Positions 24,727-39,500 of a stretch of DNA of 64,000 bases are shown here, piece after piece. Source of the DNA: Girardinichthys multiradiatus (taxonomy: Eukaryota; Chordata; Actinopteri; Cyprinodontiformes; Goodeidae); NCBI RefSeq assembly GCF_021462225.1, contig NC_061812.1:37249175-37313174 (forward strand). Reading direction: 5' to 3'. The position numbers and the translations under genes were made by a program. The notes under the pieces were generated by a model. The model did no database searches. It saw only the letters and a list, made by a program, of their open reading frames with translations, and was not told where the DNA came from. How positions within the stretch are numbered: the stretch's first letter is position 1; every line of letters starts with the position of its first letter.

Positions 24727-27558
24727 ATGAATTCTCTGAACCAGCAGTATGAGGAGAAGGTGCGTCCCTGCATCGACCTGATTGACTCCCTTCGCTCCCT
24801 GGGAGTGGAGAAGGACTTGGATCTGCCTGCCATCGCAGTGATAGGAGACCAGAGCTCGGGGAAGAGCTCGGTGCTGGAGGCGCTGTCAGGGGTGGCTCTG
24901 CCAAGAGGAAGCGGTGAGTGATTAAAAGATGCTCATGAAAACATTCTGTAGATATGGGTATGATTAAGTGGTTCAAGTGACACAATTGACTCCATTAAAT
25001 AATTTAAGACTTTAAGAAAGTCACTTTGATTGGACCTAAGGACAAAATGTGATGTAGAAGTAAAAGGGGGATATCTTTGGAACTGCGAGTATATTAACCT
25101 CTTATGGACCATTATATGGAAGACCAATCCTGCCATAATTAAGAATATATCCATAAATAAATAAATGCTCAATAAATAAACAAGCATACAATTAAATACA
25201 CATAACATGCAGTAAATAAATGTAACCAGTAGTTAAATTATTCACTGAGACAGAAATTTACATATCCTAATGTAATTAGCTTCTTTATTTATTCACCTTT
25301 GTAATCATTACCTTATTTATTATCTATCACAATTTTGAACTTTATTTATTAATGACTTATTTTTAAATGTATTTATTTATATGTATGTTTTAATATTTGT
25401 GACAGGCTGTAGATAACCATGAAGAAGTCTAACCTGGAGTTATTTTGAGTTATTTACAGATTCTGAAAAAGTGGAGTCTAAGCTTTCCAATGATGTCTGT
25501 TGTGTGTCCACCTCACTGCTATTTAATCAGACATGACACTCTGAATTGAATCAACACTTTTATTGAATACACCGTGCAACTCGCACCTGTTACTATTCTT
25601 CCTATCTCTTCCTTTCCCCTCCACGTCCTACATCTTCACATAGCCAATACATGACATCCCTCTTTTCCTTAGAGCCAAATCTGCTTCCTTCTGTTGTACT
25701 AACATATATGTATCACTGTTTTCATGCTACCATCTTCTTAGCACAAAATCAACTAGTCAACAACATATCGCACATTTTCCATACAGCTATGAACATTCCA
25801 GTGACCTTATACATTTTATTGTGTCACTTCAACAAAAAATCAGTGAGTCTCTGAGGTGTCTTTTTAACCCTCAGGGGTCCAGTCTCTATTGACACTTCCA
25901 GTCCCTGAGATCTCTCTTGTGGCATTCGAGTATCTGTCTCTGCTTGTTTGTTTATTTCTCCTTTCTCTCTATGGGGATGGGGGTGTGTTCAGGCTATGCT
26001 CAGCTACCTCCAACCTTCTGGCTCTCAACTCAACTGCTTCCAATTTCTCTTCCACTTCTAACAGTTCACACCTAGTGGCATCTGCTGTCTGGAAAGTATT
26101 ATTCAGCATAAACTGCAGATTAACACACTGGTCAACTTCCAACCGGACCCTTGGCTGATATAAAAGATTGAGCTGTCCTAACACATCGGTCACCTGTCTC
26201 TCTTTTGGTGCGTTCTTAATGACCTGGAGCAACTCCTGAATCCTTGCTTCACATTGCTCAATGCTATAATCATTAAGACCTTTACGCTTCTCTGATGACA
26301 ATAAAATCAAAGCTCCAATTGCTTCCTGTGCCTGCATTCCTGTGGAGTCCTCCTGACTCACAGCTCCAGCAGCAGCCTGGGAAATTTTATCCATATCAGC
26401 CAAAATGCACAATGACAATGCAATGACAACCCAAAACAAACAAAGCTGTTCAGCTATGAACGACCGTTAAACTTACCAGGAGTAACAATTAGTAGTAACA
26501 CAAACAGACCAAACTGTTCAGTTATGAATGACAGCTAAAATCAATTAGCAGTAACACAAACAGACTAAGCACTCAGACATACAGGGGTTGGACAATGAAA
26601 CTGAAAGACCTGTCATTTTAGTGTGGGAGGTTTCATGGCTAAATTGGACCAGACTGGTAGCCAGTCTTCATTGATTGCACATTGCACCAGTAAGAGCAGA
26701 GTGTGAAGGTTCAATTAACAGGGTAAGAGCACAGTTTTGCGCAAAATATCAAAATGCACACAACATTATGGGTGACATACCAGAGTTCAAAAGAGGACAA
26801 ATTGTTGGTGCACATCTTGCTGGCACACCTGTGACCAAGACAACAAGTCTTTGTGATGTATCAAGAGCCACGGTATCCAGGGTAATGTCAGCATACCACC
26901 AAGAAGGACGAACCACATCCAACAGGATTAACTGTGGACGCAAGAGGAAGCTGTCTGAAAGGGATGTTCGGGTGCTAACCCAGATTGTATCCAAAAAACA
27001 TAAAACCACGGCTGCCCAAATCACGGCAGAATTAAATGTGCACCTCAACTCTCCTGTTTCCGCCAGAACTGTCCGTTGGGAGTTCTACAGTGTCAATATA
27101 AACGGCCGGGCTGCTATAGCCAAACCTTTGGTCACTCGTGCCAATGCCAAACGTCGGTTTCAATGGTGCAAGGAGCGCAAATCTTGGGCTGTGGACAATG
27201 TGAAACATGTATTGTTTTCTGATGAGTCCACCTTTACTGTTTTCCCCACATCCGGGAGAGTTACGGTGTGGAGAAGCCCCAAAGAAGCGTACCACCCAGA
27301 CTGTTGCATGCCCAGAGTGAAGCATGGGGGTGGATCAGTGATGATTTGGGCTGCCATATCATGGCATTCCCTTGGCCCAATACTTGTGCTAGATGGGCGC
27401 GTCACAGCCAAGGACTATCGAACCATTCTTGAGGTCCATGGGCATCCAATGGTTCAAACATTGTATCCTGAAGGCGGTGCCGTGTATCAGGATGGCAATG
27501 CACCAATACACACAGCAAGACTGGTTTGATGAACATGAAAGTGAAGTTGAACATTATG

Positions 27559-27590
<32 letters not shown>

Positions 27591-30500
27591 ATATATACAT
27601 ATATCTTGCAGGTGTATGGGTTTTGCTTAAAATGGGCACACAGGTTTGACTGTTCAAACTGTGGGTTACCCAAGTATATGCTTTAATGGAAAAACAAAAT
27701 CAAGCAAACACAAAAAAATTGAAATAAGCAAAACCCAATTTCAAATAAAATTTTGGAAAGTGAGATAAACGAAAGTAAACATTCAACGCTATTCTTAGCT
27801 TCAAATGAATGTTAGTGATGCATACTATGGGTTATTTACTTTCTGGCAGGACCTACCAAGTTAGACAACTAAAGTTAGTTATACAAGTCTGGTCAAACAT
27901 GCTTCACACACACAAAAAAAACCCAGCAAAAATGTATAAATTTCAGAGCAGAAGTGGCAATGAAAGATTAATAACTTGATTTTAGCTCAAGTTGACAAGT
28001 TGTCTGCAGCGGAGAAAATTCTGTTGCAACCGCAATTCACTCAATGGCCACCAGACGATGGTGTTGCTTCCTCCCTGACTGGGAGAGTGTTAGTTACAAC
28101 TGTAGTTACACCAACGTTGATTTATTCTCTCCACTACTTGAGGATGGATCAAGTCTGAAGAAAAACGAGGGAGGTGGATCATGCGTCCGTGATCAACTCA
28201 AGAAAAAAACGGTAAACTTCTCATCCGTCCAGGAGGGGAAAATATGAAGAACCGTTTAGTCGACTGAAGCAACCCGGAGGAAACTCATCTCCTAAGAAAT
28301 AAAACCTCTGTGGGTTTTCACCTGCGCCGGGTGTCGGCGTGGTCTTCAATCAGAATCTTCTGGCCTTCTTGTATCAGACAGATTTCCAGCTTTCAAGCTC
28401 TTCTGGGAATGGCCTTGTGGAGCAAAAGTTCGCCTGCAAGATTTTGTCTCTCCAGATATGCGCCTCCATTGCGTCGTCCCGTGAGACACGCTGGAAATGG
28501 CAACAAAACTTTATTTCCTGCGGGTTTTACAAGCCTGGGTGATGTCAGAGCAGCGATGTCTGTTGAGCTGCGCATGTTCAACTGTGCGACCAAAATGGAT
28601 GACTCCAACAGCTGCTATTCTGAAATCACGGATATCTGGTAACTTTCCTCTTATTTTTTGGTTAAACAGAAGTTCTGCTGGACTTTTTCCCGTAGTAGGA
28701 TGTTCAATACTCCGATATACTGTCACATATTTTCTCAGTTCTCGCTTCCAGTCAAGTCCCTCTGCATGAGCAATCCTGATTCTTTTCATCAGGGATGCAT
28801 TCTAGTGCTCCACTTCGCCATTGGCTTGCGCCAATTTTGGTGTTGTTTTCACATGTTCGATCACATTTGTTTCACAATAGTCTGAATAAATCCGATCGGA
28901 GCTGAGAACTATTATCAGATTTGCAGGAAACTGGTACTCCATGTCTACTAAATACTGTTTCCAGACAGTCGAGGATCTTTTCTGTAATTGTGGATGTCAA
29001 CACTTCATACTCATAGTAACAACTGTAATAATCTACTACTAGCAAAATGGAGTGGTTTGTTGGCAGTGGTCCTAGTAGGTCTACAGCAACATCCTGCCAG
29101 GGACCATCTGGTAAGGCTGTGTTTCTCAGTGGCTCAGGTGGATTGGGTCTGGCTACAATCTGACACCCATGACATGCTTTGCAATATTTTTCTATCGCTT
29201 TATCCATGCCAGGCCACCACACATTCGTTCTAAGATGTTGTTTTGTCCCAACTATTTCCAAGTGTCCTTCATGAGCCAGTGCTATTGCCTTTACTCTTAA
29301 TTTTTCTGGTAATGCTATGAGACTTCCACGTAAAACTAAACATTCTATTACACGCAGTTCATTTGCAATGAGTGCATATGATTAACACTTTTCAGAATGA
29401 CCACTTTCTATTGCTTTACCCACTTCCAAAGCTCTAGGCAGACACTTCTACATTCCTAGTTGTGAGCGCTTTAGGTGTTGCATTTACTCCAATAAACCTC
29501 ACATACTCCTCTGACTCATGTCTATGAACCTCTTTTTGTGTCTTCTCTGGGAGTAACCTTGATAGGGAGTTTGCAATGTTTTGTTTCCCTGAAATATGCA
29601 CCACCCGATAGTCATAAGGTTGTAATCTTTGAACCCATCTTTCTATGCGTGCACATTGTTTGGATCGTGAACTGTATATAACTTCCTGCCATATACATAG
29701 GGAAGTCTTTCACACGTTAACAACAGGGCTAAGGCTTCCTTCTCTGTTTGTGAATATCTCCTCTCACAATCAATCAGGCTACGACTCACATAGCACACTG
29801 GTACCTCCCCACCCCTTCTGTTTTTGCACTAGAACTGCACGCAGACCCACAGGGCTTGCATTGCCATTATTTTAGTTGGAGCATCTTTGACAAAATACAC
29901 TAAGGTACCTGGTTTAGCCAACTAATTTTTCAAAGCTCGAAATAGCTGTTTCTGCTCTGTTCCGAATTTAAACGCTGTCTCTTTTCGAGTCAAGTGCCTC
30001 AGTGGCTCAGAGAACGTTACAAACTGTGGTATGAATCTGCTGCTAAAACCTACCAGTCCAAGAAAGCTTCTCACCTCTGCAGCATTATTTGGCTCTCTAG
30101 CTTCTGCTACCACTCTCACTCTTTCCTCTGTGGGGCCAATGCTGTTTTGTGTCAGCAGTATTTCCATGAATAAAAGCCCGTCCATATTACACTGACATTT
30201 TTCTGAGTTTAAGGTCAGCCCACATTCAGATAACCGTTTCATGACAGCAAACAGGTGTTTGTCATGTCTGTCCTGGTCCGGTGCATGAATTATTACGTCA
30301 TCTGAAATGTTCTCAACTCCATCAATGCTTTTGCTATCTGCTGTTTGCATTGCTCACTAGCTGACGACACCGAACATTAGTCTCTTATACCTAAATACTC
30401 CATTGTGTACTGCAAATGTGGTGATCTCTCTAGATTCTGGAGTTAATACCAGCTGATGATACCCCTACCTGAGATCTAATTTGCTGAAGACTGTTGAGCC

Positions 30501-33500
30501 ATTCATGCCTTGGAGTATTTCATTCACTGTTGGAATGGGGTACCTTGATCTCACTATGGCCTCATTGGTCTTTTTCATGTCCAAACACAGTCTAATATCT
30601 TTATAACGTTTTGGGAGTACCACAACTGGATTCACCCATAGGGTGGGTCCCTCCACACGTTCTTTTATATCCATGTCACTCAGTTCTTGGATTTTCTTTT
30701 CCACTGCTTCCCTGAGCTGATATGGAATGCACCTAAGCACTGTGCCACGGGTTTCACATTTGGATCTATGTACAGGCTAATATGTTTGGTGTTCAGTTTT
30801 CCCACTCCCTTAAACACTTCGGGATATTGTTGTTGAAATGTGTCTCTGATGTCTGTGACTTTTTTCAAGTGGTTCGCCATCTCCTCTTATAACAATTAAC
30901 CCGACCTGTTCAGCCCTGTCACCTATTTTAATGTCACATCTAAATTAACCTTTTACAGTCGGTGACTGGGTTGAGGAATATGGATACAAACTGCTCTGCT
31001 CTTTGGGCACATATGAAAAACTGTTTTCTCACCTGATTCAGTGAGTCTCTTTTGATTACGATGCATAACAGAACATTGATTTATTTTATTTACTAATTTT
31101 GCAGCATTATGCCAAGAAAAGCAAGGCTATGAAAGCATAAATATATCAGTTTTTTTATTCTAATTTCTAAATAAATTTGGCATGCCCTTTTTTGGCTTTA
31201 GCACCTGCCTCCAAAAATGTCTTTGCATGAACAGATCCAACTGGGATCTGGTGCTGGTGGCAACGCCAGATCCAGCCCAACATAGCCCAACTGGGTGGAA
31301 ACTAGTCTAGTCTGGCAAATTGTACAGCACTAAACATTTTACCCCAATCCCATAAAGAAAACACTAATCAACAACAACAATAAACATGCTGGAGCACAAT
31401 GTATAGGCATGATGATGCCCCCTTCACATTTCTGCCTGTCCCCTCATGTATGCCTAGAACCGATAGACACACTTTCCAGTTCTGTTCAGTGAAGTTCTGT
31501 GATATGACACAACCAGCTGTTAACTACACCATTCATTGAGTACTCTGAATAATAGTTAAAATGTTACCTTACTCTTCATGCTGACATCACTTATCCAGGC
31601 ATTGTTACAAGATGCCCTCTCGAGCTGAAGATGAAGAGAAGGAAAGAAGGGCAGGAGTGGTACGGAAAGATCAGTTACCAAGAACATGAGGAGAAGCTAG
31701 ATGATCCTGCAACTGTGGAGAAAAAAATCAGAGAAGGTACAACGCTGCAGTGTTTATGAATTTATTGCTGAAAATGAGATCCTGAGATATTGTAGACTTT
31801 ACTAATGACAACATCCACTGTTTTCTCGCTCTCCAGCACAGAATAAAATGGCTGGAGAGGGTAGTGGGATCAGTGATGAACTCATCACTCTGGAAATTGC
31901 TTCCCCGGATGTTCCGGACCTGACTCTTATCGACCTTCCTGGCATCGCCAGGGTGGCCGTGGAGGGACAACACGAGAGAATCGGTGATCAGGTCAATCTC
32001 TTCTGTGTTTCCTCAGGGGCAGCGTATTTATAGAAAGTTGATCTGAGGAAAGGGTTTAGATTGTTGGCAGAGTATGGGTTCCTGCATATTTGCTAGAGGT
32101 TTAATGATTAGCTGGGTTTCCATAATGCAGGCATGTCAAAACACAAGTAGTCACCATTTAAAATATTATTTAGATTATTTAAATTGGAAATTTCAGATAA
32201 AGAGACTCATCGAGAAGTTCATCAGAAAACAAGAAACCATCAGTCTGGTGGTGGTTCCATCCAACGTGGACATAGCGACCACAGAGGCTTTACAAATGGC
32301 AAAACAGGTTGATCCCATTGGAGAGAGGACTCTAGGTAAAAAGAAATAATTTTTCAAAATGCCCCAACAGCTCGTAAAAAAGCACCTCAGCACTTAGGTA
32401 TTCCCCTGTCACTCAGGTATCCTGACTAAGCCTGACTTGGTGGATAAAGGCACAGAGGATACGACATTGAAAACAGTCCACAATAAAGTCATCCCTCTGA
32501 AGAAGGGCTACATGATCGTCAAGTGCAGGGGCCAGAAGGAAATTTTAGAGAATCTGTCTCTTACCGAAGCAATCGAGAGAGAGAAAGCCTTCTTTAATGA
32601 TCATCCATATTTCCAGTAAGTATATTCTTTTTGAGAATTATACAAAGTAACATGATGACAGGTTGCAGGATAACATGTGAACCGTTACTTTTCTTATATG
32701 CCCTGAAGGACTCTGTTATATGAAGGCCTAGCCGGTGTCCCTAAACTAGCAGAGAAACTCACAGTGGAGCTAGTGAATCACATCCAGGTCACTATTTCTC
32801 AGTTTAATAAGTTAGCTGTCTTTGGATGACTTTACACATTTTAACCAATAGTTATCAATCTTATCTACAGATATCCCTGCCTAAACTGGAAGAGCAGATG
32901 GTGACTAAACTGAAAGAGACTCAGACAAAGCTGGATAAATTGGGCTGTGGACCACCGTCTGATTCTACAGAGAGACTTGGTTTCCTTATCGATGTGAATT
33001 TATGGCCAATTTTTACATGTTGCAACTAAAAGTGTTACAAAAACTGATATTTTTTTGTCTCATCTTAGAGGGTGACAGCATTCACACAGGATGCTATTTA
33101 TCTCAGTAAAGGGGAGGACATAAGATGTGGATACAAGTCCAAGATCTTCTCCATGCTCAGACAAAAGTTTGCAGTTTGGAAAACAATTATTGATACCTCT
33201 GGAACAACATGCAAGTGATTTATAAGCTTTTAAAAGTTCCTAAAATATGGCCTGGCCAATTTTAAGCATTTTTCTTACTATTGCTGATTTTACAGTTCCA
33301 GAAACTACATGAAGTGATTTTATTATGAACTTTCCTGCAGTCAACTGGAATATTCAGAAGGAAGTGGCTCTGTATGAACGCAAGTACCGTGGGAAAGAGC
33401 TCCCAGGCTTCATCAACTACAAGACGTTTGAGGCCATGGTGCAGGAGCAGATCAAGCAGCTGGAAGAGCCTGCTGTTGTGAAACTCAAGGAGGTGGCAGG

Positions 33501-36500
33501 TATGCTGTCTATTTGTGATGTTCCTGTAAGTACGGTCATCGCTGGAAATGCACCATGAAAATGCCTAGTGACCGAAATCAGATGCTTTCAGCTTGATCTG
33601 CCCTGACTGGATTCTGGCCTATCAGAAACCCAAAAATCCAATGTTTTTCCAATCAGCCAACACACCATAATAAACACATCTAGCAACATGTTGCAACATG
33701 GACTCTGTTTCTGAGTGAAGGACACTCAGTGTTGGCTCTTTTCAGGATTACTGATCAGTCAATCAATCAAACTTTATATATAGAGCACGTTTAATACAGT
33801 CAAGTGTGACACAAAGTGTTTTACAGAGGTTAAAACAAATCTGCCTACTACAGACACCTACAGTGAAGTCATCAAAATAATCAAATTTAGCAAAGAGACA
33901 AATAAAAAAAGTAATCATTGGTAGTAACACAATGAGGAATTAAAATGAGAGAAATGTATTACATTTACAAAATGAGGAACTTTGGAAACACAATCATAAA
34001 GATAAGTTTAGCAAAGAAACATTAGAGATATGTTTGTTGTAAGGAGAAAGGTAAAACGTTAAAATAAAAATTATAGAAACACTTTCGTTAAGACCATGTA
34101 TATAGAAGTGTAAAGAACAATATTGTGTAAAAACATAGAACAGGACTTGCTATGATTATTAGTTATTTGAACAACAATAAAATGACAAAATATAAATGAA
34201 TAAAAGTTGCTGAAATTTGAAATAAAATGATCAAAATAAGAGATTTTCAATAGTTATAAACGTCAACTAAAAGCCAGACTGAATAGATGCATCTTTAGTT
34301 TGTGGTTGGAAAAATAACTCCCTGAGCTGCCCTCTGGTCTTCAGGAAGGCTGATCAACAGTTGAGGGCCACAATTAGAAAATACACCTCACTGTATGTTG
34401 AGGTATTAACAGAAGACCCTTTTCAGAAGACTTCAGGGGCCTGGAAGGGCTGTACCACATTAACAAATGTGAAAAATAGGATGGGCTAAGAACATAAAGA
34501 GTTTGAAATACCAGTAAGCACACCAAAAAATAGAAGGACAGGTAGCCAATGGAGAGACTTTAAAATCAATGTAATATGAGCTTGCTTTCTGGTCCTCGTC
34601 AGCATTCTTGTAGCTGATCTCTGAAGTAGCTGCAATGGAGCTGTAGTCCTTTTAGGAAGAACAGAAAGCAGACCATTACAATAATCTATTCTACAAGGTA
34701 TAAAAGTGTGAACTAAAGTCTCTACATTGGTCTTAATAAGTAAAATGAAATTAGAGGTAAAACAAAATGTCTAAGACGTTATTTAAAAGGAAATATTTTT
34801 CTACAACATGTTGAGACATATCTACAGTTCATTAAGATTGAGAAAGAGCAAATGAGCCTTTCAGCAGATACCAGGAAGGCTGATCGGAGTACAAGTTGCT
34901 CGTTTTCATCCTTTGATTTTTAAACATCCATCTGTCATGGAGCAGGCTGGACATGTGGCAACATTTTGGAACGTAGAGTTAGGGTGAGGATCTACATTTT
35001 CTATTAAATACAGTTTTAGTAAGGCTAGACACGCTGGTCGCTAACATAATGATGCTAAAGACAATTTAAAATATTGTCTCCGTTCTTATTTTTTCTTGTC
35101 ATAAAACCCAGTTTTTCTGTGACTGCTTCGTATACATGTGGCATAACATCACCTCTGTTCCTCATACAAGTAATTAATAGATGCTCATAGCAAGGTGGCT
35201 AAAAAAGATATTTGAGTTTTTGTTTTTTTCTTTTCTGTTATTGTTCTTAAAAAAGAATTACAATTGGTTAAAATAAAATAAAATTGTTATCAACAGGTCA
35301 AAGCTTAACGAAAATAGAATATTGGATATCGGCCACAAAGTTCTGATTGGTGCATCTCCAGCTGTCGCAATACAAGATAAAACCAACACTAAAGATGTTA
35401 GTTTTAATGACCCTGCTTTATGATTGATTAGATTTAAGCTGAGAAAAACATCTGCATTTTGCTCTATTAAGTGGAACAGCGAGTGTCCTCAGGTACTGTC
35501 ACTGGGAATTATTTGACTATACAGTACATTACCACAATTCCTGTTGCATGGAACATGGCATGTAGTCAAATAACTTCAGGTATTTTTTGTTCACAATAAG
35601 TAAAGTAAAATGTAATCTTTGGATTTTGCATTAAATGACGTAAGTCCATCTGTAGCAGGCTGATATGTTATATTTTCTGGTACATTCTGGGAGAAAAACA
35701 AATTGATAGTGCTGAATCAAACAAGACAGAAAGACGTCTGTATTGTTTGAGATGTTAACAAGACGTACACTACCGGTCAAAGGTTTTAGAAAACCTTTCT
35801 CACTTAATGGGTCTCTTTATTTTTATGACTATTTAAATTGGAGATTCTCACCAGAGACAACAAACCTGTGAATGAAAACACATGGAATTAATGTGGTAAA
35901 CAAAAAGTGTGAAATAACTCTAAACAGTTTTTATATTTTAGATTATTACCAAATAGCCACTCTTAGCATTCTCTCCATGAGCTTCATGAGGTGGTGACCT
36001 CAAATGGTTTTCTAAAGAGTCTTGAAAGAACTTCCCAGAGGTTAATTGAGAGACAGTCACAAGTTAATATTTCAGTCATTACAGAAAAGGGCGGCTACAT
36101 TAAGGATTCTAAAATCTAACATATTTAAACATATTTTACAATTTTTTGTTTGCTACATAATTGCATATGTTTTGACTGTTTTGATGTTGTTGACTGTTTT
36201 GATGCCTTCATTGAGAATCTACATACAATGTAAATAGTCATAAACATAAAGAAAGTACGGCTCAGGGAGTTTCGAACACTGAATCCAGGAAGCTTACCTG
36301 AGAAGAGGATCCAGGAGACAGCTCGGGAGATAGCATTGGAAAAATGGTGAGATTAGCATAAAGCCAGGTAATCGCTAGGAGATCAACACAAGAAATATCA
36401 TGGAGGGCTAAAGGTACCACATAGGTTGATACTCAAGCATCAAATATAGAATGCAGTGTGTTCGGGTCAATAACAATACTTCCTCTGTAATTATCAATTG

Positions 36501-39500
36501 TATGGGTGTGCCACAAGGATCAACCCTTGGCCCCTTTCTTATTCCCCCTATATATCAAAGATCTACCAGATGCATGTCCATCTGCAACATGTCAAATGTA
36601 TGCAGATGACACATTCATCTACTTACATTCAAAAACTAAGTCTAAGATGTTAAAGAACAGTCATCAGCAATGGTATCTGTTCTAAACCGGTTGAACAATT
36701 CATGTTTATACCTAAATCTGGATAAAATTTGAAAAAGGTTTGAGTGTACTTTTTTTAAGCAAAAAACAAAGAACCAGACCTGCCTGTTACAGTGGCAGGG
36801 CAGACCTTAACAGTGGCACAGGAATACAAATTTTTAGGTATTGTTATGGATTCTAAACGTACATTCAAATCACAAGTAAATAATTTATCAAATACAATTA
36901 AATTCAATTTAGAAGTGCCATGATTCTATCCACTACTGTTTGACCAGTTGGACACAAACCTGTGAAACCACTTTAATACCTGCTGAAAACGTTTACCAAA
37001 AAACTGTCAAAACTCTAGACAAAAAAAAACAAACTCCTTCCATTATTGTTATATTCTATTAAAAATATAATTTTCTTAGTTGGGAGAAAATGATAAAATT
37101 TCATGATATCTTGTTGGTATTTAAAATTCTCAATGGAATGGCTCCACCTCCTCTGCAAGAATACATCCATCTGAGAAACAGTGTGGGCACCCAGAGCAGA
37201 GGAGATTGTAAGGCAAGGTAAGTTTATTTATGTAGCACATTTCAGTTGCAAAACAATTCAAATTGCTTCACATGAAGGAAAAAAAATAAAAATAAGAAAC
37301 ATAATAGGCAGAGAACATTACAGTGACATAAAGGTAATAAAAAAATTAAGAGAATAGAATGATAGATAAGAAAATGAAAGGAAAGTTGGACTGAAAACTT
37401 AACTAATAATGTTTAGATGGCACAGTCAAAGGCCACTCTAAACAAATACGTTTTTAATCTTGATTTGAAGCGCTTTTACAGTTTTCTGGGAGTTTATTCC
37501 AGATTAGTGGAGCATAAGAACTAAAAAGCTGTTCTCCATGTTTGGTTCTGGTTCTGGGTGTGCAGAGTAGATTTGAGCGAGATGACCTGAGAGGTCTGGG
37601 TGGTTGATAAACTGACAACAAGTCTGTAATGCATTTTGGTGCTAAGTTATTCAGTGATTTATTGACTAACAGAAGTATTTTAAAGTCTATTCTCTGAGCT
37701 ACAGGGAGACAGTATAAGGACTCTAGAACTGGGGTGATGTGCTCCATTTCTTAGTTCTAGTGAGGACGCGGGCCGCAACGTATTGGATCAACTGCAGCTG
37801 TCCGATCGACTTTTTAGGCAGACCTGTGAAGACACCGTTGCAGTAATCAATTCTACTAAAGATGAATGCATGAATTAGTTTTTCCTGCTGAGACATTAGT
37901 CCTTTAATCCTGGAGATGTTCTTTAGGTGATAGAGGGCCGATCTTGTTACTGTCTTTGTGTGCCTCTGAAGGTTCAGGTCTGAGTCCATCACCACAACCA
38001 GGTTTCGAGCCTGATTGTTGGTTTCTAGCTGTAATAATTGAAGCTGTGTGCTAACTTTTAAACGCTCTTCCTTTTGTCCAAAGATTATTACTTCAGTTTT
38101 GTTTTGATTCAGCATTTACAATCGCTTGAATGGGTACATAGTCACCTGGTCACATTGTAATGTAAAGCTGTGTCGTGAGGTCATGGTTCTTGACCGGAAA
38201 AGGGTGGCATATCCTCTTCAGGTTGGAGGGGAGTTCCTGCCTCAAGTAAAGGAGTTTAAGTATCTCGGGGTCTTGTTCACGAGTAAGGGAAGAATGGAGC
38301 AGGAGATCGACAGACGGATCGGTGCGGCTGCCGCACTAATGGTGGCGCTGTGCCGGTCTGTTGTGGTGAAGAGAAAGCTGAGCCGAAAAGCGAAGCTCTC
38401 GATTTACCGGTCGGTCTACATTCCTACCCTCACCTATGGCCATGAACTTTGGGTCATTACCGAAAGAACAAGATCCCGGATACAAGCGGCTAAAATGAGC
38501 TTCCACCGTAGGATGGCCGGGCACTCCCTCAGAGATAGGGTGAGGAGCTCGGCCATCTGGGAGTGGCTCGGAGTAGAGCTGCTGCTCCTCCACATCGAGA
38601 GGAGCCAGTTGAGGAGGCTCGGGCATCTATACTGGATGCCTCCTGGACGCCTTCCTCGGGCAAGAGGCATCCGTTCCAGGCACGTCCCACTGTGAGGAGG
38701 CCCAGGGGACGGCCCAGGACATGCTGGAGGGACTATGTCTCTCTGCTGGCCTGGGAATGCTTTGGGCTCCCCCCAGAGGAGCTGGAGGAGGTGTCTAGAG
38801 AGAGGGACATCTGGGTGTCTCTGCTGAGTCTGCTGCCCCCGCGACCCGGTCCCGGATAAAGCGGAAGATGACAAGTAAGACGACGAGCTGTGTGTCGTCT
38901 GCATAGTTATGATAACTTACGTTGTTGTTTATTAAAATCTGAGTTAGGGGGAGCATGTACATATTGAATAGGAGGAGCCCTAAGATGGACCCTTGGGGAA
39001 CACCACATGTGATTTTTGTGTTCTCTGATGCAAAGTTACCTACTGACACAGAAAAGTACCTGTCCTTCAAGTAGGATTTAAACCAATCAAGTGCTGTACC
39101 AGAAAGGCCAATCCAGTTTTCCAGGCGCTCTAATAAAATGGAGTGATCAACAGTGTCGAATGCTGCACTAAGGTCCAATAATACCAGCACTGTGGTTCTT
39201 CCACAGTCTGCATTTATACGGATGTCATTGAACACCTTGACAAGAGCAGTCTCTGTACTGTGGTGAGCACGGAAGCCTGACTGGAAGACATCGAAGCGGT
39301 TGGTCATTGTTAGGAAGTTGTTTAACTGTTGAAACACATATTTTTCAATAATCTTACTGATGAAGGGGAGGTTTGATATAGGCCTGTAGTTCTGCAGTAG
39401 CAGCTTGTCCAAGTTGCTCTTTTTCAATAGAGGTTTGATAATTGCTGTTTTTAGGGCCTGGGGGAAAACACCTGACAAAAGGGATGTGTTTATTATTCGT

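Noticed and set aside
33285..33330. An extra mx exon within intron 8
   Set aside because: An acceptor-like ACAG and a few codons are present, but no matching donor, and the family protein has no insertion at this place.
35000..35765. Extra mx exon in intron 9
   Set aside because: The frames at 33499 and 44534 join directly in phase 1 and the stalk is complete, so no exon is missing.
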